Source: Nemophila menziesii (lineage: Eukaryota > Streptophyta > Magnoliopsida > Boraginales > Hydrophyllaceae). Taken from it: a stretch of 64,000 nt of DNA. The stretch's first letter is position 1. Every line of letters starts with the position of its first letter. The translations under genes were made by a program, and so were the position numbers. Below the pieces are notes generated by a model. It was given only the letters and a program-made list of their open reading frames with translations, was not told where the DNA came from and did not search any database. The stretch is from the NCBI GenBank assembly GCA_029959085.1, contig JARWIR010000017.1, positions 23,177,507 to 23,241,506 of the forward strand. The letters are read 5' to 3'. Positions 1-11,119 of the stretch are shown here, piece by piece.

Positions 1-1
1 C

Positions 2-1771
2 TTCTCAGAACAACAACAATTAAAGATCTTTTATAGAGGCCTTGATGGAACTTCGAGAGAGAAATTGGATACGCTATGTGGTGCAGGTTTTCTTCAAGTT
101 CAACCCGCTCATGCTAAGATCGTTTTAGAAAGAACCGTCAAGAATGAAGTTGGGTGGAATTCAGTGAGAACACCAGTTAAGGGAGTGAATAATGTTGACA
201 TGGAAGAGAAATTTGCTACGTTTGAGAATAAGATTCAAAATACTATAGAGCAACAATTGAAGCAGCTTACTTTAGCTGTTAAAGAAGGTTTTTCGGGTAA
301 GAAGGTAGTTGTGCATGCTGCACAAGAGGTTTATATGTGTTCGATTTGTAGGGTAGATGATCATGATGAGGAAATTTGTCTGAATAACCAAGAGTCTGTG
401 ATGTTTATGTCCAATAGAGGTAACTTCAATTCGAGTGGTAATGGATATCAGCCTAACAGAAACCATCCTGGGTTTCAATACTCAAATCCTAATGGGGCAG
501 CCAATCCTACCTATGCGTATCAGCCGCGTCCCCAAGGTAACAACTACAATCCAAGACCACAAAATAATTATCAAGGAGGACAGAATCAGGGAAATTATGT
601 TCAGAGACAAGCTTCTCAAGACAATTATGATGACACAATGAATCAGAAAGCCTTACCTGCCCATCCACAAGAAGGAGTAGTTACCCTTCAGAAAACAGTT
701 GAGAGTTTAATTGCTCTTCAGACACAAGCTATGGAACGTCAAAATGCAGTTGAAGCAAATATGAAGTTGTTCCAGAATCAGCTAAGTCAAATTAACAAAC
801 AACTGAATCAACGTCCACAAGGGCAACTCCCTAGCGATACTGAGAATCCAATCCAAATCGAAGACTGTAAAGCTATTACTCTCAGAAGTGGTAAGAACCT
901 TCCTCCACCTCCTTTTCCGGTTATGAAAGAAAAAGAAGTTAGAAAAGAAAAGGTTGTGGTGGATAAAGATAAAGAAGTTGAAGTAGAAGAATTGGAGAGG
1001 CCTGTTGAGGTTCCGAAAAAGAAAGATGAAACTATAATAAACCGTCCACCTCCACCATTTCCATCAAGAGTTCAAAAGAAGGGTGATATGGCTGAGTATC
1101 AAAAATTCTTTAACAAGGTAAGAGATCTTAGCATAAATATTCCGTTGCTAGAAGCTATTCGAGATGTACCCAAGTATGCTAAGTTCCTGAAGAAAGCCCT
1201 CACTAACAAACGGCCATATTGTGATAATGAGATGATTGGTCTCCCTGAGGAATGTAGTGCTATTTGTCAAGGTAAATTACCTCCAAAGTTAGTTGATCCT
1301 GGGAGCTTTACAATTCCGATATCTATTGGTAATGAATGGAGAGGTAAGGCACTATGTGATTTGGGTGCACGCATAAATCTTATGCCCAAATCAATCTTTG
1401 ACAAGCTTAATATTGAAGCAAGACCCACTTCTATGGTCTTGCAAATGGCGGATCGATCTCTTGCACATCCAGAAGGCCGAATCGAAGATGTCCTCGTTAA
1501 GGCAGGTACGTTAATTTTTCCCGCTGATTTCATTATACTTGATTACGAGACGGATAGGAATGTCCCCATTATTTTGGGAAGACCATTCCTAGCCACGGGG
1601 CGTACCTTGATTGATGTAGAGAACGGTGAAATGATTATGAGAATCCAAGACGAGGAGATGAAGTTTAATGTGTTTAGACCTATGAAGTTTCCGGATTCCA
1701 AGGAAGAATGTTTTCGTGTAGATGTAATGGAACCGGTAAGAAAAGAGCCAATTAATGTTGTGGCCAATTAA
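2..1771 (+). CDS. gag-protease polyprotein of Athila-type element (partial at window edge)
   Basis: The reading frame is open from base 2, so the true start lies upstream; the TTG at 65 is only an apparent start. The N-terminal part looks like the end of the capsid-like gag domain. It is followed by an Asn/Gln/Pro-rich linker, a coiled-coil-like Gln-rich segment, and a Lys/Glu-rich hinge with PPPPFP motifs at about residues 280-350. The retroviral-type aspartic protease covers about residues 430-540, with active-site stretch LCDLGARINLMP and the flap-side motif IILGRPFL. In relatives the active site reads DLGAS; here Arg replaces Ser. The frame ends with VVAN and stop at 1771, without the reverse transcriptase that normally follows. 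Confidence 0.8.
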   Translation, partial: FSEQQQLKIFYRGLDGTSREKLDTLCGAGFLQVQPAHAKIVLERTVKNEVGWNSVRTPVKGVNNVDMEEKFATFENKIQNTIEQQLKQLTLAVKEGFSGKKVVVHAAQEVYMCSICRVDDHDEEICLNNQESVMFMSNRGNFNSSGNGYQPNRNHPGFQYSNPNGAANPTYAYQPRPQGNNYNPRPQNNYQGGQNQGNYVQRQASQDNYDDTMNQKALPAHPQEGVVTLQKTVESLIALQTQAMERQNAVEANMKLFQNQLSQINKQLNQRPQGQLPSDTENPIQIEDCKAITLRSGKNLPPPPFPVMKEKEVRKEKVVVDKDKEVEVEELERPVEVPKKKDETIINRPPPPFPSRVQKKGDMAEYQKFFNKVRDLSINIPLLEAIRDVPKYAKFLKKALTNKRPYCDNEMIGLPEECSAICQGKLPPKLVDPGSFTIPISIGNEWRGKALCDLGARINLMPKSIFDKLNIEARPTSMVLQMADRSLAHPEGRIEDVLVKAGTLIFPADFIILDYETDRNVPIILGRPFLATGRTLIDVENGEMIMRIQDEEMKFNVFRPMKFPDSKEECFRVDVMEPVRKEPINVVAN

Positions 1772-2084
1772 AGCTCCTCCATACCCTAAAAATCCACAAC
1801 TAAATCATGCGAAGAAGAAAGAGAAAGCACGTGCCACGAAGGTTCCGAAGGAACCTAAGAAAGAAAGAAAGAAAAAGGGGTTCAAAGTAGGTGAAGAAGT
1901 AGCTATGAAGAAACCAAATCCCCCTCCAAAGGTACGTGAATCGAAAAGTTCTTGGCTAGGACCATTCATGGTCACGAAGGTTATCTCAGATAAACTAGTG
2001 GGCATAAAAGCTAAGGGATGCAAATTTCGAGTTGCAAATATGGACAACCTCACTCATTGCTGGGGAGGTTATGTTAATGACTAA
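1755..2084 (+). pseudogene. integrase C-terminal remnant
   Basis: This short frame overlaps the end of gag-protease in another phase. It begins Lys-rich and then reads FKVGEEVAMKKPNPPPKV, SSWLGPFMVTKVISDK and KFRVANMDNLTHCWGG. That pattern (a VxxK loop, SxWxGPF, then a final FRV strand) resembles the SH3-like C-terminal domain of gypsy integrases. Reverse transcriptase and the integrase core have been removed by an internal deletion joining protease to this tail. It is unlikely to be functional. Confidence 0.5.
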
Positions 2085-2317
2085 AGAATGAGGTAACCCG
2101 TCGAGCTTAACGACGTTAAACAAAAGCCATTTCTTGTATATTATTTTAAATTTTTATTTTTCGTAGTTTAAATTCGGTTGTTTTTCGTTAATTTAGTGTT
2201 TATTAGTAAGAAATGAGGAAGGGTAGTTGTTTTTGATGATTTCAGGGATAAAAAAGGTCATGAGTTTGGGGTCGAAAGGACGAAAATAGGAGAAAAATTT
2301 GTGGTGTTCCAGGGGCC

Positions 2318-2752
2318 AAACCGGGTCCCCGCATTTGCAAATGCGGGTACCCGGTTTCGAAAACTAAAATTCTAACTTTCTGACCCAGCGTCTTGGGTCC
2401 CGCGTTTTGCTGTGTCACCACTGCGTTTTGCTGCGTTTTGGATTCGCGCCATCGACACAAACCGGGTCCCCGCATTTGCAAATGCGGGTACCCGGTTTCG
2501 GAGCTGTACTTTTCCAAATTCTCTGACCCGGCGTCTTGGGAGGTTGCGTTTTGGTGCGTCTTGGCTCGCGCCATCGACGCAAAACCGGGTACCCGCATTT
2601 GCAAATGCGGGAACCCGGTTTCGAAGGGCATTTCTCTGACCCCGCGTTTTGGGTCCCGCGTTTTGAGGTAAAAAAAATTAAATAAAAAAAATCGCGTCGA
2701 CACAGCGACGCAAAACTGGGGCCCCGCATTTGCAAATGCGGGTACCCGGTTT
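2318..2752. repeat. four-copy tandem repeat, each with a ~40-bp palindrome
   Basis: Four copies of a near-perfect 40-bp palindrome centred on ATTTGCAAAT lie at 2318-2357, 2459-2498, 2582-2621 and 2712-2752, with periods of about 141, 123 and 130 bp. The arms read CCGGGTACCCGC and its complement, with single substitutions between copies. The spacers are also related: each has a CTGACCC..GCGTCTTGGG-like block and a CGCGCCATCGAC-like block. A decayed partial copy lacking the core lies at 4262-4301. The sequence is much GC-richer than its surroundings and sits in the non-coding spacer of the gypsy element. Confidence 0.9.
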
Positions 2753-4910
2753 CATCTGTGACAGGGCCGTTTGAAGCTTTTTAGCCCTAGATTTTTACCT
2801 CTTTCTTCAAACCAGCCTCCAAAAACACTCCCAAAACCCAAAATTTCCTGAACATCATCATCTACAACCACACAATCCTCAAATCTTACTCTCTTTCACC
2901 ACAAAAACATGCAATCAACTCATCTCCCATCCAAAATACGATAAAATTCCCACTTTCCTCCGATTGTTCTTCATCCAATCCTCAACTTAAATTCAATTCC
3001 CTCTTCCCCCACATCAATTAGCCTTTACCCATCTCATATTACACCATAATCTTCAAGTCTTAAGCCTCAAAACATCAAAGTTCTAAGCCTTAGCTTCTCA
3101 CTATTTGAAGTTTTGAGTTTGGGGTGGAAAGAGATGCTTATCAGAACCATTTCATGTGTACTTATCAAAGGAATTCTCCAAGAAACAGAAACACTTTTGG
3201 TACTGTTCAAGAACAAGCTATTGAGATTCCTAAGAAGAGGGAAGCGATTGAGGAACCTGAAAGTGAGGAAGAAAATGATCCGATGATGAGTTGGAATCGA
3301 AAATCAAGGTGTTGGAAGAGAATCAGGATACGAGGTGCGCTATTTTGGGAAACTTTACAAACAAGTTGAACTTTATTTGTTCATAACACAACTTACGATG
3401 TCTAGACGCAAGATAAAGTTCAGGGACGCAACATCGATAACCAGCCACGCGCTGGTTAAGATACGTTTTCTATCCCTTCTCATTTAGTGTATATTATTTT
3501 ATTGCTTTGAGTCTTTTCGAGTCGTGGGGACACGACTCATTTTTGAGTTTGGGGTGGGGTTCGTTGCCTCATCCCAGTTTTTATGTGTTATATGTTTTAT
3601 TTGCTTTCAATAAAAGAATTTTCGGAGTTGCGTTTGACTGTAGAAATTTTTAAATATCCCTTTAAGCATACTCTGGATAAATCTATGATAGTAAATAGTG
3701 GACTTTAGGGATTGATATAAAACGCACTTACAATTGCATGCGAACATAGGTAATTGATAGGAAAAATTAATGAACAATGCAAATGAAGTAAGCTTGTACT
3801 CAAGGAATATGTTTGGTGTGTAGAACGTGAAATCCTAATTAGTAGAGAACCCACCTAGATATGAACTAAAGACAAGCTATGTACTTAGGAAAATGATAGG
3901 AGCAGTTCTTTGTTAGCCATTTGTGCCTTTTTAGCCTTCTATCCCTTGTATTAATTATTATCCGTCCTAGCCCACTTTGAGCCTTTAGCCTTTTCTTTGT
4001 AGCCACGATATAAGCCATTATCCCTTAGATTATTAGGCATGACCATATGACCCGCACTTGAATCACAATCCTGAGACATGTCTCGAGCTTGAGTTTGGGG
4101 TGGTGGGACCACATATGGGGAATTTAATGGGCTGGGATTGATGTGCTTTGTATTGTAGCACAATTGCAGATGAATTATAATTGTAACCCTTTGCCGGGAA
4201 TGAGAAAAAAAAGTGAAAAAGAAAGAAAAAAATGAAAAAATGAAAAAATCCATACAGTAGGAACCGGGAACCCGGATTCGTCAAAACCGGGAACCCGGTT
4301 TGCTTCTGTACAAAAAAAAAAGAAGAAAAAGAAAAATATGACTGAATAAAACATCCGGCAAAGTGGAATTTTCTGAAAATCATCTTGTTAATAGTGGGTA
4401 GACATGGGACGCTAAATTGTTGCGTATATGGGTGAGTGAGAACATTTTTTGAGCGTTAACTCAAGCTCGAGGACACTGTTGATGGTAAGTGAGGAGAGAG
4501 TCAAAAGCTCACTTCAAATTTACCAAATATACATCCACACCCGTCCTTAAGCCAATATTATAACCGTAAAGACCTCGTGATTCCTAAGTGCATAGTGAAT
4601 TTATGATTCGGTTGATAGGGAATACACTAGGTGGAGCGTTCAAAGCGATTTAGGATTAATGACCACCCTATAGCCATCATACAGATATGAGTACAAGTGT
4701 AACCTTCAAGCATTGCGACTTTAATTTTATGATTGAGATTATTTATGTTTGATGTTGCATGATTAGTGTATGTATATGTTAGTTTTTAATGTTTGCTATA
4801 TGAGATTTATCTTAAGAATTGCTTTAAGATTTATTTGCTAGCTTCTACTTGTTTATACGCTTAATTCTACCCCTTTGTTTTGTTTTACTTTGTCGGGACG
4901 ACAAAGGTTT
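2753..4910 (+). other. non-coding spacer of the gypsy element
   Basis: There is no convincing coding sequence; a frame at 3124-3369 is short and unrecognised. The motif GAGTTTGGGGTGG occurs three times, at 3115-3127, 3545-3557 and 4091-4103. It resembles the real polypurine tract at 4911. Long spacers between pol and the 3' LTR are usual in Athila/Tat elements, where they sometimes carry an env-like gene; none is visible here. Confidence 0.6.
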
Positions 4911-4923
4911 GAGTTGGGGGTCT
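4911..4923 (+). promoter_or_regulatory. polypurine tract of gypsy element
   Basis: The run GAGTTGGGGGTCT abuts the LTR start TGATGTCTCC. This is where plus-strand DNA synthesis would be primed in an LTR retrotransposon. Confidence 0.7.
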
Positions 4924-6430
4924 TGATGTCTCCCTAATTGTTCTTATTTTCGACCCTTGGGAGACATCATTTTTGGTGTTTATTTAATTAATTTGATAGA
5001 CTTCCCTTTTTATTTCTAGCATTTTTAATTTATTAAACTTTTGCGCGTAATATTGGTATTTTTAGTGTAAAGTTTACAGGTTTTAGATGTTAGCTAGGAG
5101 AGGAATCCGAGGAGAAAGTCAAAGATCGTGAATTAGAGTCAAGACTTGAAGATAAATCCCGAAGATATTATTTTTAGAGCTGAAATCCATTTTTCAGGCC
5201 ATAGAGTGCTGATTTCGAGGTGCTTAAGCGATGATTTAGCCGCTGACCTTTGAAGAGAAAACATTCCTTATCAAGTTACGGAACTTTAGCAACTGGAATA
5301 AGGTCAATCGGAGTCATAACGCATCGGGAAAAGCCGTTTTAGTGAAGGTGTATCAGCAGTTACGGGATTTTGGGCTTGGACATTTAATTAATGTTTTATT
5401 CTTAGGTCCAAGCCCTAATCCGTTTTTCCACCTATAAAACCAGCCTTTGACTTCTATTTTTAATACAATTCATTCTTTACAATTAAAAACATCAGAGAGA
5501 AGCAACAGAAGGAAGGAAGAAGAAGCTGCTAGAGCTGGAGTGGGTCTATAGCTCCGTTCTCAGTCATTCCAATTCCGGAAATTAGGTTTCTTTTATCTTT
5601 TATTTGTAATCAATTATGAATTCCATTTATTTTAATTTAGTATTTCAGTTTAATATGAGCTAAACAATTCATAGTGCTTGAGAACAAACAATGGGTGAAT
5701 CCCAATTTTATGGAATAACGAATGTTGAATTTGAGTTTCTATTGAATTAAACTAAATTAGGGCTTTTACTCTTTTCAATAAATTGAGATTATTTTTACTG
5801 CTTTTAGCGTCATGAACTAGGAACAGGTGTTAGTATTTAGGCTATTCCAATTAGTGGCAATTGGATCATCCTGACGGAGGGTTTAGATACAGAACCATTT
5901 ATTCAATCTAGGATAGAAGCTATTGATTCTGACGAACTTAGCTAATTCTAGGGCCAATGAGGTAATAAAACTTAAACATCCAACGGTGGATCATATTTAC
6001 CCTGACGGGACTAGTGACACTTTAGGATCGCCTTATAGTCCACCCTGACGGGGGTATAAGGAATTTAGAATCCCGACCATTGTAATTGACCAATTTAGCC
6101 CTTAAACAACATAAGTTAGGAAATAAGATTGGGAGGATCCTTGCGTTCTCAAGTACTACATCTCATACTGCGTTTTCATTCATTTTACTTGCGTCTTAGC
6201 TTTTACTTGCATTTAATTATTTGTCTTTTATTCATTAGCTTTAATCACAAAACCAAACAAATATTCTATTATCTTTTATTTTCATAAGTGCATCAATCAC
6301 TATTTGCTAGACATTGTGATCAACCATTCCGTCCTTGGAACGAATCTGTATTATCCTTATTACTACTTGGGACAACCGTACACTTGCGGTTGTGGTTCGA
6401 TTATCATTGCATTTATTTTTAGCACACACA
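4924..6430 (+). repeat. 3' LTR of Athila/Tat-type element
   Basis: The LTR runs from TGATGTCTCC to GCACACA (TG...CA), about 1.5 kb. It contains the CCGTACACTTGCGG stretch often seen near the end of Tat-branch LTRs. The right boundary is fixed because homology to the copia LTR resumes at 6431 (AAGGA). A related, more decayed LTR lies in reverse orientation at about 14190-15250. Confidence 0.75.
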
Positions 6431-7187
6431 AAGGACCACCAGAATGTTATTCTTTTCTGGTGTATTTTGTGTCTTTGGCTAGTGAAGGAGAGTCTCTATT
6501 TATATAAAAATGGGGAGAGTAAGGGCCTATAAAAAACGTCACCATAAATGGTCTTCAAGTGCTCCATTAAGGCTGACGTTTTTGGAGGTTACAGATGTTA
6601 CTCTTTTCCAAATTCAGACAATGAACCTAGACACAAGCTTGACCACTAATGCATTTCCGAGTTGACCAAGACCTGTAACTGCTAGAGAATGTTATGGCTT
6701 TAAGGTGTCTTGAGTGCGTGAACGTTATGAACGTTATGTCTTCCTGATGATAGGATTTGAACTCCAACCGACCACTATAAGAACCAGCTTACTTCTCCTT
6801 GAATCATTTCAGAAAAGGTGTTTCATTTTTAATTTTTTGACTCCTTAAACTCCGCAAACTCCCCCACGGCCCACGGCCACGCCGGGCCAGGCCGGGCGGG
6901 TGGTGGTGGTGCGCGCGTGTGGGGCTTTGCCAATTCCCTTTTGGGTTTCATAGCCTTTAGTCCTTTTGAATAATATATGGGTAAGCTAATTTATACAAAT
7001 ATTGTTTCCATCTCTCCTCCTATGTGGGACATGTCATGCTAAAAAAAGTGAATTTTCCACTTCTCCAAAAGAATAGGAAAGGATAGATATGTTTAATACT
7101 TTAATCTGAATCTTTTACTCTTCTCCAAAAGAGCATGATCGAATTTATAATAACAATTAATCTAAACAATTGATTTAAATCCTAACA
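6431..7187 (-). repeat. 3' LTR of copia element, truncated by gypsy insertion
   Basis: The sequence matches the LTR copies at 10160-11119 and 22337-23420, including the GC-rich GGCCGGGCGG block and the repeated GAACGTTATG. On the minus strand it begins TGTTAGGATT at 7187. The segment that should continue to the left of 6431 is replaced by the gypsy LTR. Confidence 0.85.
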
Positions 7188-7200
7188 ATCCCCCACTCAG
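7188..7200 (-). promoter_or_regulatory. polypurine tract of copia element
   Basis: On the minus strand CTGAGTGGGGGAT directly precedes the LTR start TGTTAGG. This fixes the element's orientation. Confidence 0.8.
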
Positions 7201-8500
7201 GGTCTTTAGGAGAGAAGATGAACATGTTTCCATAACTACCAGCATTTGGGTGAATTGTACTTAAGTGCCAATATATTCCGATTTGAATTGTCACATAGTG
7301 AAGTGAGGCAACCACCCAATTCCGTTTAAGTGAACTTACTCTTGAACTTAACGGTTTTCGATAGAGACCCTCACAGCACATACTCTACCCTACTGAAAGT
7401 TATAGTTCCCTTGAACATCACCCTTAAGTTAGTTCCTCAAGTCCTTCGCTAAGGACCACCCTTTGCGGGCTATGAACTTTTGTGGATTTTATTCATATGA
7501 GATCTTCTTAAAGACGTCTCTTTAATTTCTATCATGAATGTTGAGTCTCATTTTTTACCGTGAATTTATCAAGTCCTTCTCTAAAGGACCACCAAATATT
7601 GGTTATGAATTCATTATGAGTTGAACACTCATCCTCGTGTTCTTCCTAGAATGGTACGCCTTATAAGTGAATTCATCAAGTCCTTCATGATAGGACCCCC
7701 ACGAGTGGTTATGAATTCATTAAGACAGATTATCCATTTGTGTCATATCCCATGACTATTGAGTCAATTGTATTTGGTCCAACAGTGACCGTACTTAGAA
7801 CTCGGGTAACCTTTGCTAATCACCCCCACATTTGAGTTAGTGGGCCGAAACAGATTATCATAGCCTTCAGCTATGTCATTACCTAGGGGTGTGTAAGGCA
7901 CTAACTCCGTCGATTGATTACAGGGAATTTATAACAACATTTGTGCCCTAAGTCTTTTGATACAGCAAAGTAGTTGGGTTTCAACCTCGGACTTATATTT
8001 ATAAACACATGTTCTATTTCACTTTTAGTATTAGGAGATGTACTCTCATAAACCTAACATAGTCACCTATTAAGGTTAAATATTATGGGTTTTCTCCTTT
8101 ACTAGCAGAATTTATAAAAGTATTTAGGTCTGAATGTACTAGTTCTGGTAGTTTAGAATTCTCGAGGTTTTCATATTAAACGGTCGTATTCCCACGAGTT
8201 TGGACTCTACACATATCATATAATATATAAAGTCATCGACCTTATTAGTCCAAGGGATTTTCATCCATTTAATAGAAGAGAGAAGAAAGATAGCCTAATC
8301 TACCATTCCACACCTCTAAACATTCAAATAAGCAGAATTAGAAATGTCCTTATTAGAGATTACAAGGTTCAATCACACAAACCCTTATTTGAAAAAGAAA
8401 AATCCCTTCTCCCCAAACTCATCATATTGGTACTAGTCATGGGTTACAGTATTTATAACAAATAAACCATTATGTAAATACCCTTTTCCCACAAACTCAT
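7201..8500 (-). other. non-coding internal region of the copia element
   Basis: There are no open frames of note. Three imperfect direct repeats of about 110-130 bp start near 7439, 7571 and 7678, each beginning AAGTCCTTC, then an AGGACC-like motif and TTATGAATTCAT. On the minus strand near 8420-8510 a short translation with VGKGYLHNGLF resembles the start of the copia gag-pre-integrase region. The rest of pol is deleted. Confidence 0.5.
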
Positions 8501-8560
8501 CATTTTTGTAATATTTATTTCCCCCCCCCCCCTCTCGAAAACTAGTTTGAGTCCCACTTT

Positions 8561-8867
8561 TATTTTTCGTACGAGGGTTCCGGGCTCCGGGCTTACACCC
8601 GACTAGTCACACGGGAGATATGACTGCCTCCCAAACCATACCTCAAGGCAATTCAGAACTAGGTTTCCCATGTTCTGGGGAGGTTTTTGAACCTTGGAAA
8701 CTTTCCAAACTTTAATAACTTTCTTCCGCCTGCGGGATTCGAACCCTGTACCTCTCACTTGAGAGAACTTTCCAAACTTTAATAACTTTCTTCCGCCTGC
8801 GGGATTCGAACCTTGTACCTCTCACTTGAGAGACAGAGCCCTGGCCAGATGAGCTAGCTCACCTGGT
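8561..8867 (-). mobile_element. tRNA-derived SINE with duplicated head
   Basis: It is flanked by a 15-bp target duplication, TTTGAGTCCCACTTT, at 8546-8560 and 8868-8882. On the minus strand the head has a box A-like TAGCTCATCTGG and a box B GGTTCGAATCCC, as in a tRNA promoter. It ends in an A-rich tail at 8561. A 67-bp unit containing box B is duplicated in tandem (8699-8765 and 8766-8832). It interrupts the copia coding region: the frame reads up to the target on one side and resumes with GLKLVFE on the other. A poly-C tract (8521-8532) lies just outside it. Confidence 0.85.
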
Positions 8868-8882
8868 TTTGAGTCCCACTTT

Positions 8883-10112
8883 ATTAATAAGAGATCCGGA
8901 AACCAAGTTCCTACGGAGCGAGGGGACGAAGAGGACATCGTTTATCTCAAGGATCTTACCAGAAGTGAGTTTGAGGGTAACCTGTCCTTTTCCGAGAACT
9001 ATAGCAGTGGATGAATCTCCCAGGTACACACATTCACCATTGGTTGCTTCCTCGAAATTTTTGAACAAGGTTCTGTTTGCACAGAAGTGTCTTGAGGCCC
9101 TAGTGTCAAGGATACACTCGCTTTTGTTTTCCACCAAATAAACCTCAACTATTACCGCGACGATTATCTCTTCGGTTTCAGTTAGGTTTGCAGCAGGTTT
9201 AGGATCTGGAATAACTCTAAGAGTACATTCAAAATCTCTATGTCCTTCTTCACCACAATAATAACTAGCACCCTTAGGTTTCTGAATCTTACCAGAAGTT
9301 TTAAACCTCCTGTTTTGTTTGTTGAAGTTGTTGCTGTTCTTATTCCCCCCGAATTTGGAATTGTTAGTGCCTTGCTTTTTTCCATTACCTTCGACCCTGT
9401 CCTTGTTACTATGCCCAGAACTTTCGACAAGGTTAGCCTTCGAGGAATGAAGGGGGAAAGAAATAGACTTATCCTTGAGTCGACTGGCTTCTTCGACATG
9501 CATTTGGCTAATGAGTTCTTGGAGGGACATTTCCTTCTTTTTGTGTTTGAGGTGGTCACGGTATTCACTCCAAGATGGGGGAAATTTCTCAAGCAAAATT
9601 TGGCTTGAAAGACTTCGCACATCTTCATGCCTTCGACGATTACCTCCGCGCATAGGTTCTCGTACACGTGAAGTTGTTCAGTCATGGGTTTCTGATCCGT
9701 AGGTCTAAAATTGTACCAATTCCTAGTGACGTACTTTTTCTTACCAGAATCATCAGCCCCATATTTATTCTCGAGAGTTTCCCATATGACCTTTGCCGAT
9801 TTCTCTTTGGCAAGGAGATCAAAGATGGGATTAGTAACATTGTTCAACATCCAGCCCCGAGCCATGGTATTAGCTTTTTTGAACCTGGATCCGAGGGCAA
9901 GATGTCTAGCTAGCTCTTCTTCAGTATGAGCTCCAATTTCCATGAGTGGAAGAGCCTCGACTATAGAAAAGTCGAGTTCATACTGTTCAAGACAAATCAT
10001 AACCTTTTGTGTCCAACGCTTGTAGTTAGAACCATTAAAGGTTCCAATATATTCACGTCGAGAAATGGATTTGCGTTCAAAGGAGAATCAACAGCCGAAA
10101 CAGGAAGGACCA
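8883..10112 (-). pseudogene. copia gag and start of protease
   Basis: The gag N-terminus contains GTFNGSNYKRW (about 10045) and continues as MICLEQYELDFSIVEAL. A frameshift near 9640 joins two frames. The second frame has a Lys/Asn-rich region, a zinc knuckle YYCGEEGHRDFEC whose first Cys is lost, and a protease active site reading LDTRASRHFC, where DTGAS is expected. It stops where the SINE inserts. The frameshift, the lost zinc ligand and the Gly-to-Arg change in the protease all mark it as dead. Confidence 0.85.
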
Positions 10113-10159
10113 TTTCAGAAAATAACCGATGAGTTAAAGAAAATGAATATCTTTTTAAT

Positions 10160-11119
10160 TGTGATTAAAATAATCACCGGTTTTGACAAACAGAAGCGGT
10201 TTTCCAAAAGTAAAAGAAATAATATTCATTTAGTGTAAACTAACTATTACAGGAAAAAGAAATAATATTCGTTTCAGTGTAAACTAACTATTACATGAAA
10301 AGAAATACGATTGCAAGAACCGAAAATACACTTACATGGAATGAAAGGAATAACAAATTGCACCTATGGTTGTTAAAAAGATATTCCGGCGTACCGGTAT
10401 CTCTAACAAAAAAAGTAAGCTCTACTTATAATTTTTTAGAGAGAAAGAGAGGCAGAGTATTATGGGAAAATGGTGAGAGTAAGGGCCTATCAGAAACGTC
10501 ACCATAAATGGTCTTCAGGTGCTCCATTAAGGCTGACGTTTTTGGAGGTTACAGATGCTACTCTTTTTCAAATTCAGACAATAAACCTAGACACAAGCTT
10601 GACCACTAATGCATTTCCGAGTTGACCAAGACCTGTAACTGATGGAGATTCTGGCTTTATGGTGTCTTATGCGTGAACGTTATGAACGTTATGTCTTCCT
10701 GATGATAGGATTTGAACCCCAACCAGACACTATAAGTACCCGCTTAGAATCATTTCAGAAAAGGTGATCCATTTTTTGACTCCCCAAACTCTCCCACGGC
10801 CCACCGCCGTCGCCAGGCCGGGCGGGGGATGGTGGTGGTGGTGCGCATGTGGGGCTTTGCCAATTCCCTTTTGGGTTTCATAGCCTTTAGTCCTTTTGGA
10901 AATAATATACGGGTAAGCTAATTTATACTAATATTTTTTCCATCTTTCCTCCTATATGGGACATTTCATGCACAAAAAAGTGACTTTTTCACTTCTCCAA
11001 AAGAATAGGAAAGGATAGATATGTTTAATACTTTAATCTAAATATTTTCCACTTCTCTAAAAGAGCATGATCGGATTTATAATAACAATTAATCTAAACA
11101 ATTGATTTAAATCCTAACA
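10160..11119 (-). repeat. 5' LTR of copia element
   Basis: It is 960 bp. On the minus strand it begins TGTTAGGATT at 11119 and ends TTTTAATCACA at 10160. Full-length alignment with the solo LTR at 22337-23420 supports both ends. No standard initiator-Met primer-binding site is visible just inside 10160. Confidence 0.85.

Larger units (their letters stand above)
1..6430 (+). mobile_element. Athila/Tat-lineage Ty3/gypsy retrotransposon, 3' part
   Basis: The window opens inside gag. The order is gag-protease, a remnant of the integrase C-terminus, a long non-coding spacer with GC-rich palindromic repeats, a polypurine tract, then a 3' LTR. The Asn/Pro/Gly-rich tail of gag and the protease stretch LCDLGARINLMP are typical of the Athila/Tat branch. 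Reverse transcriptase, RNase H and the integrase core are absent, so this is a non-autonomous deletion derivative. The 5' LTR lies outside the window. The element ends exactly where a copia LTR resumes at 6431, so it inserted into that LTR. Confidence 0.85.
6431..11119 (-). mobile_element. Ty1/copia element, internally deleted, with two nested insertions
   Basis: On the minus strand the order is 5' LTR (10160-11119), gag and the start of protease (about 10112-8883), a trace of the gag-pre-integrase region, non-coding sequence, polypurine tract (7188-7200) and 3' LTR (6431-7187). Most of integrase, reverse transcriptase and RNase H is missing. The gypsy element has cut off the distal end of the 3' LTR, and a SINE sits in the protease region. 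A third, solo copy of the same LTR is at 22337-23420. Confidence 0.85.

Noticed and set aside
2300..2752. CRISPR-like array
   Set aside because: Regular spacing of a palindromic repeat looks similar, but the spacers are themselves related, the host is a plant, and no cas genes exist.
3951..4383. minus-strand frames rich in Phe/Ser
   Set aside because: They come from the A- and GA-rich spacer of the gypsy element and match nothing.
8735..8860. tRNA gene (box A and box B present on the minus strand)
   Set aside because: The cloverleaf does not close, box B is duplicated, and the sequence is bracketed by a 15-bp target duplication with an A-rich tail. It is a SINE head.
9240..9929. plus-strand frames across the copia gag region
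   Set aside because: They are shadows of the minus-strand copia gag, which has recognisable zinc-knuckle and protease motifs.
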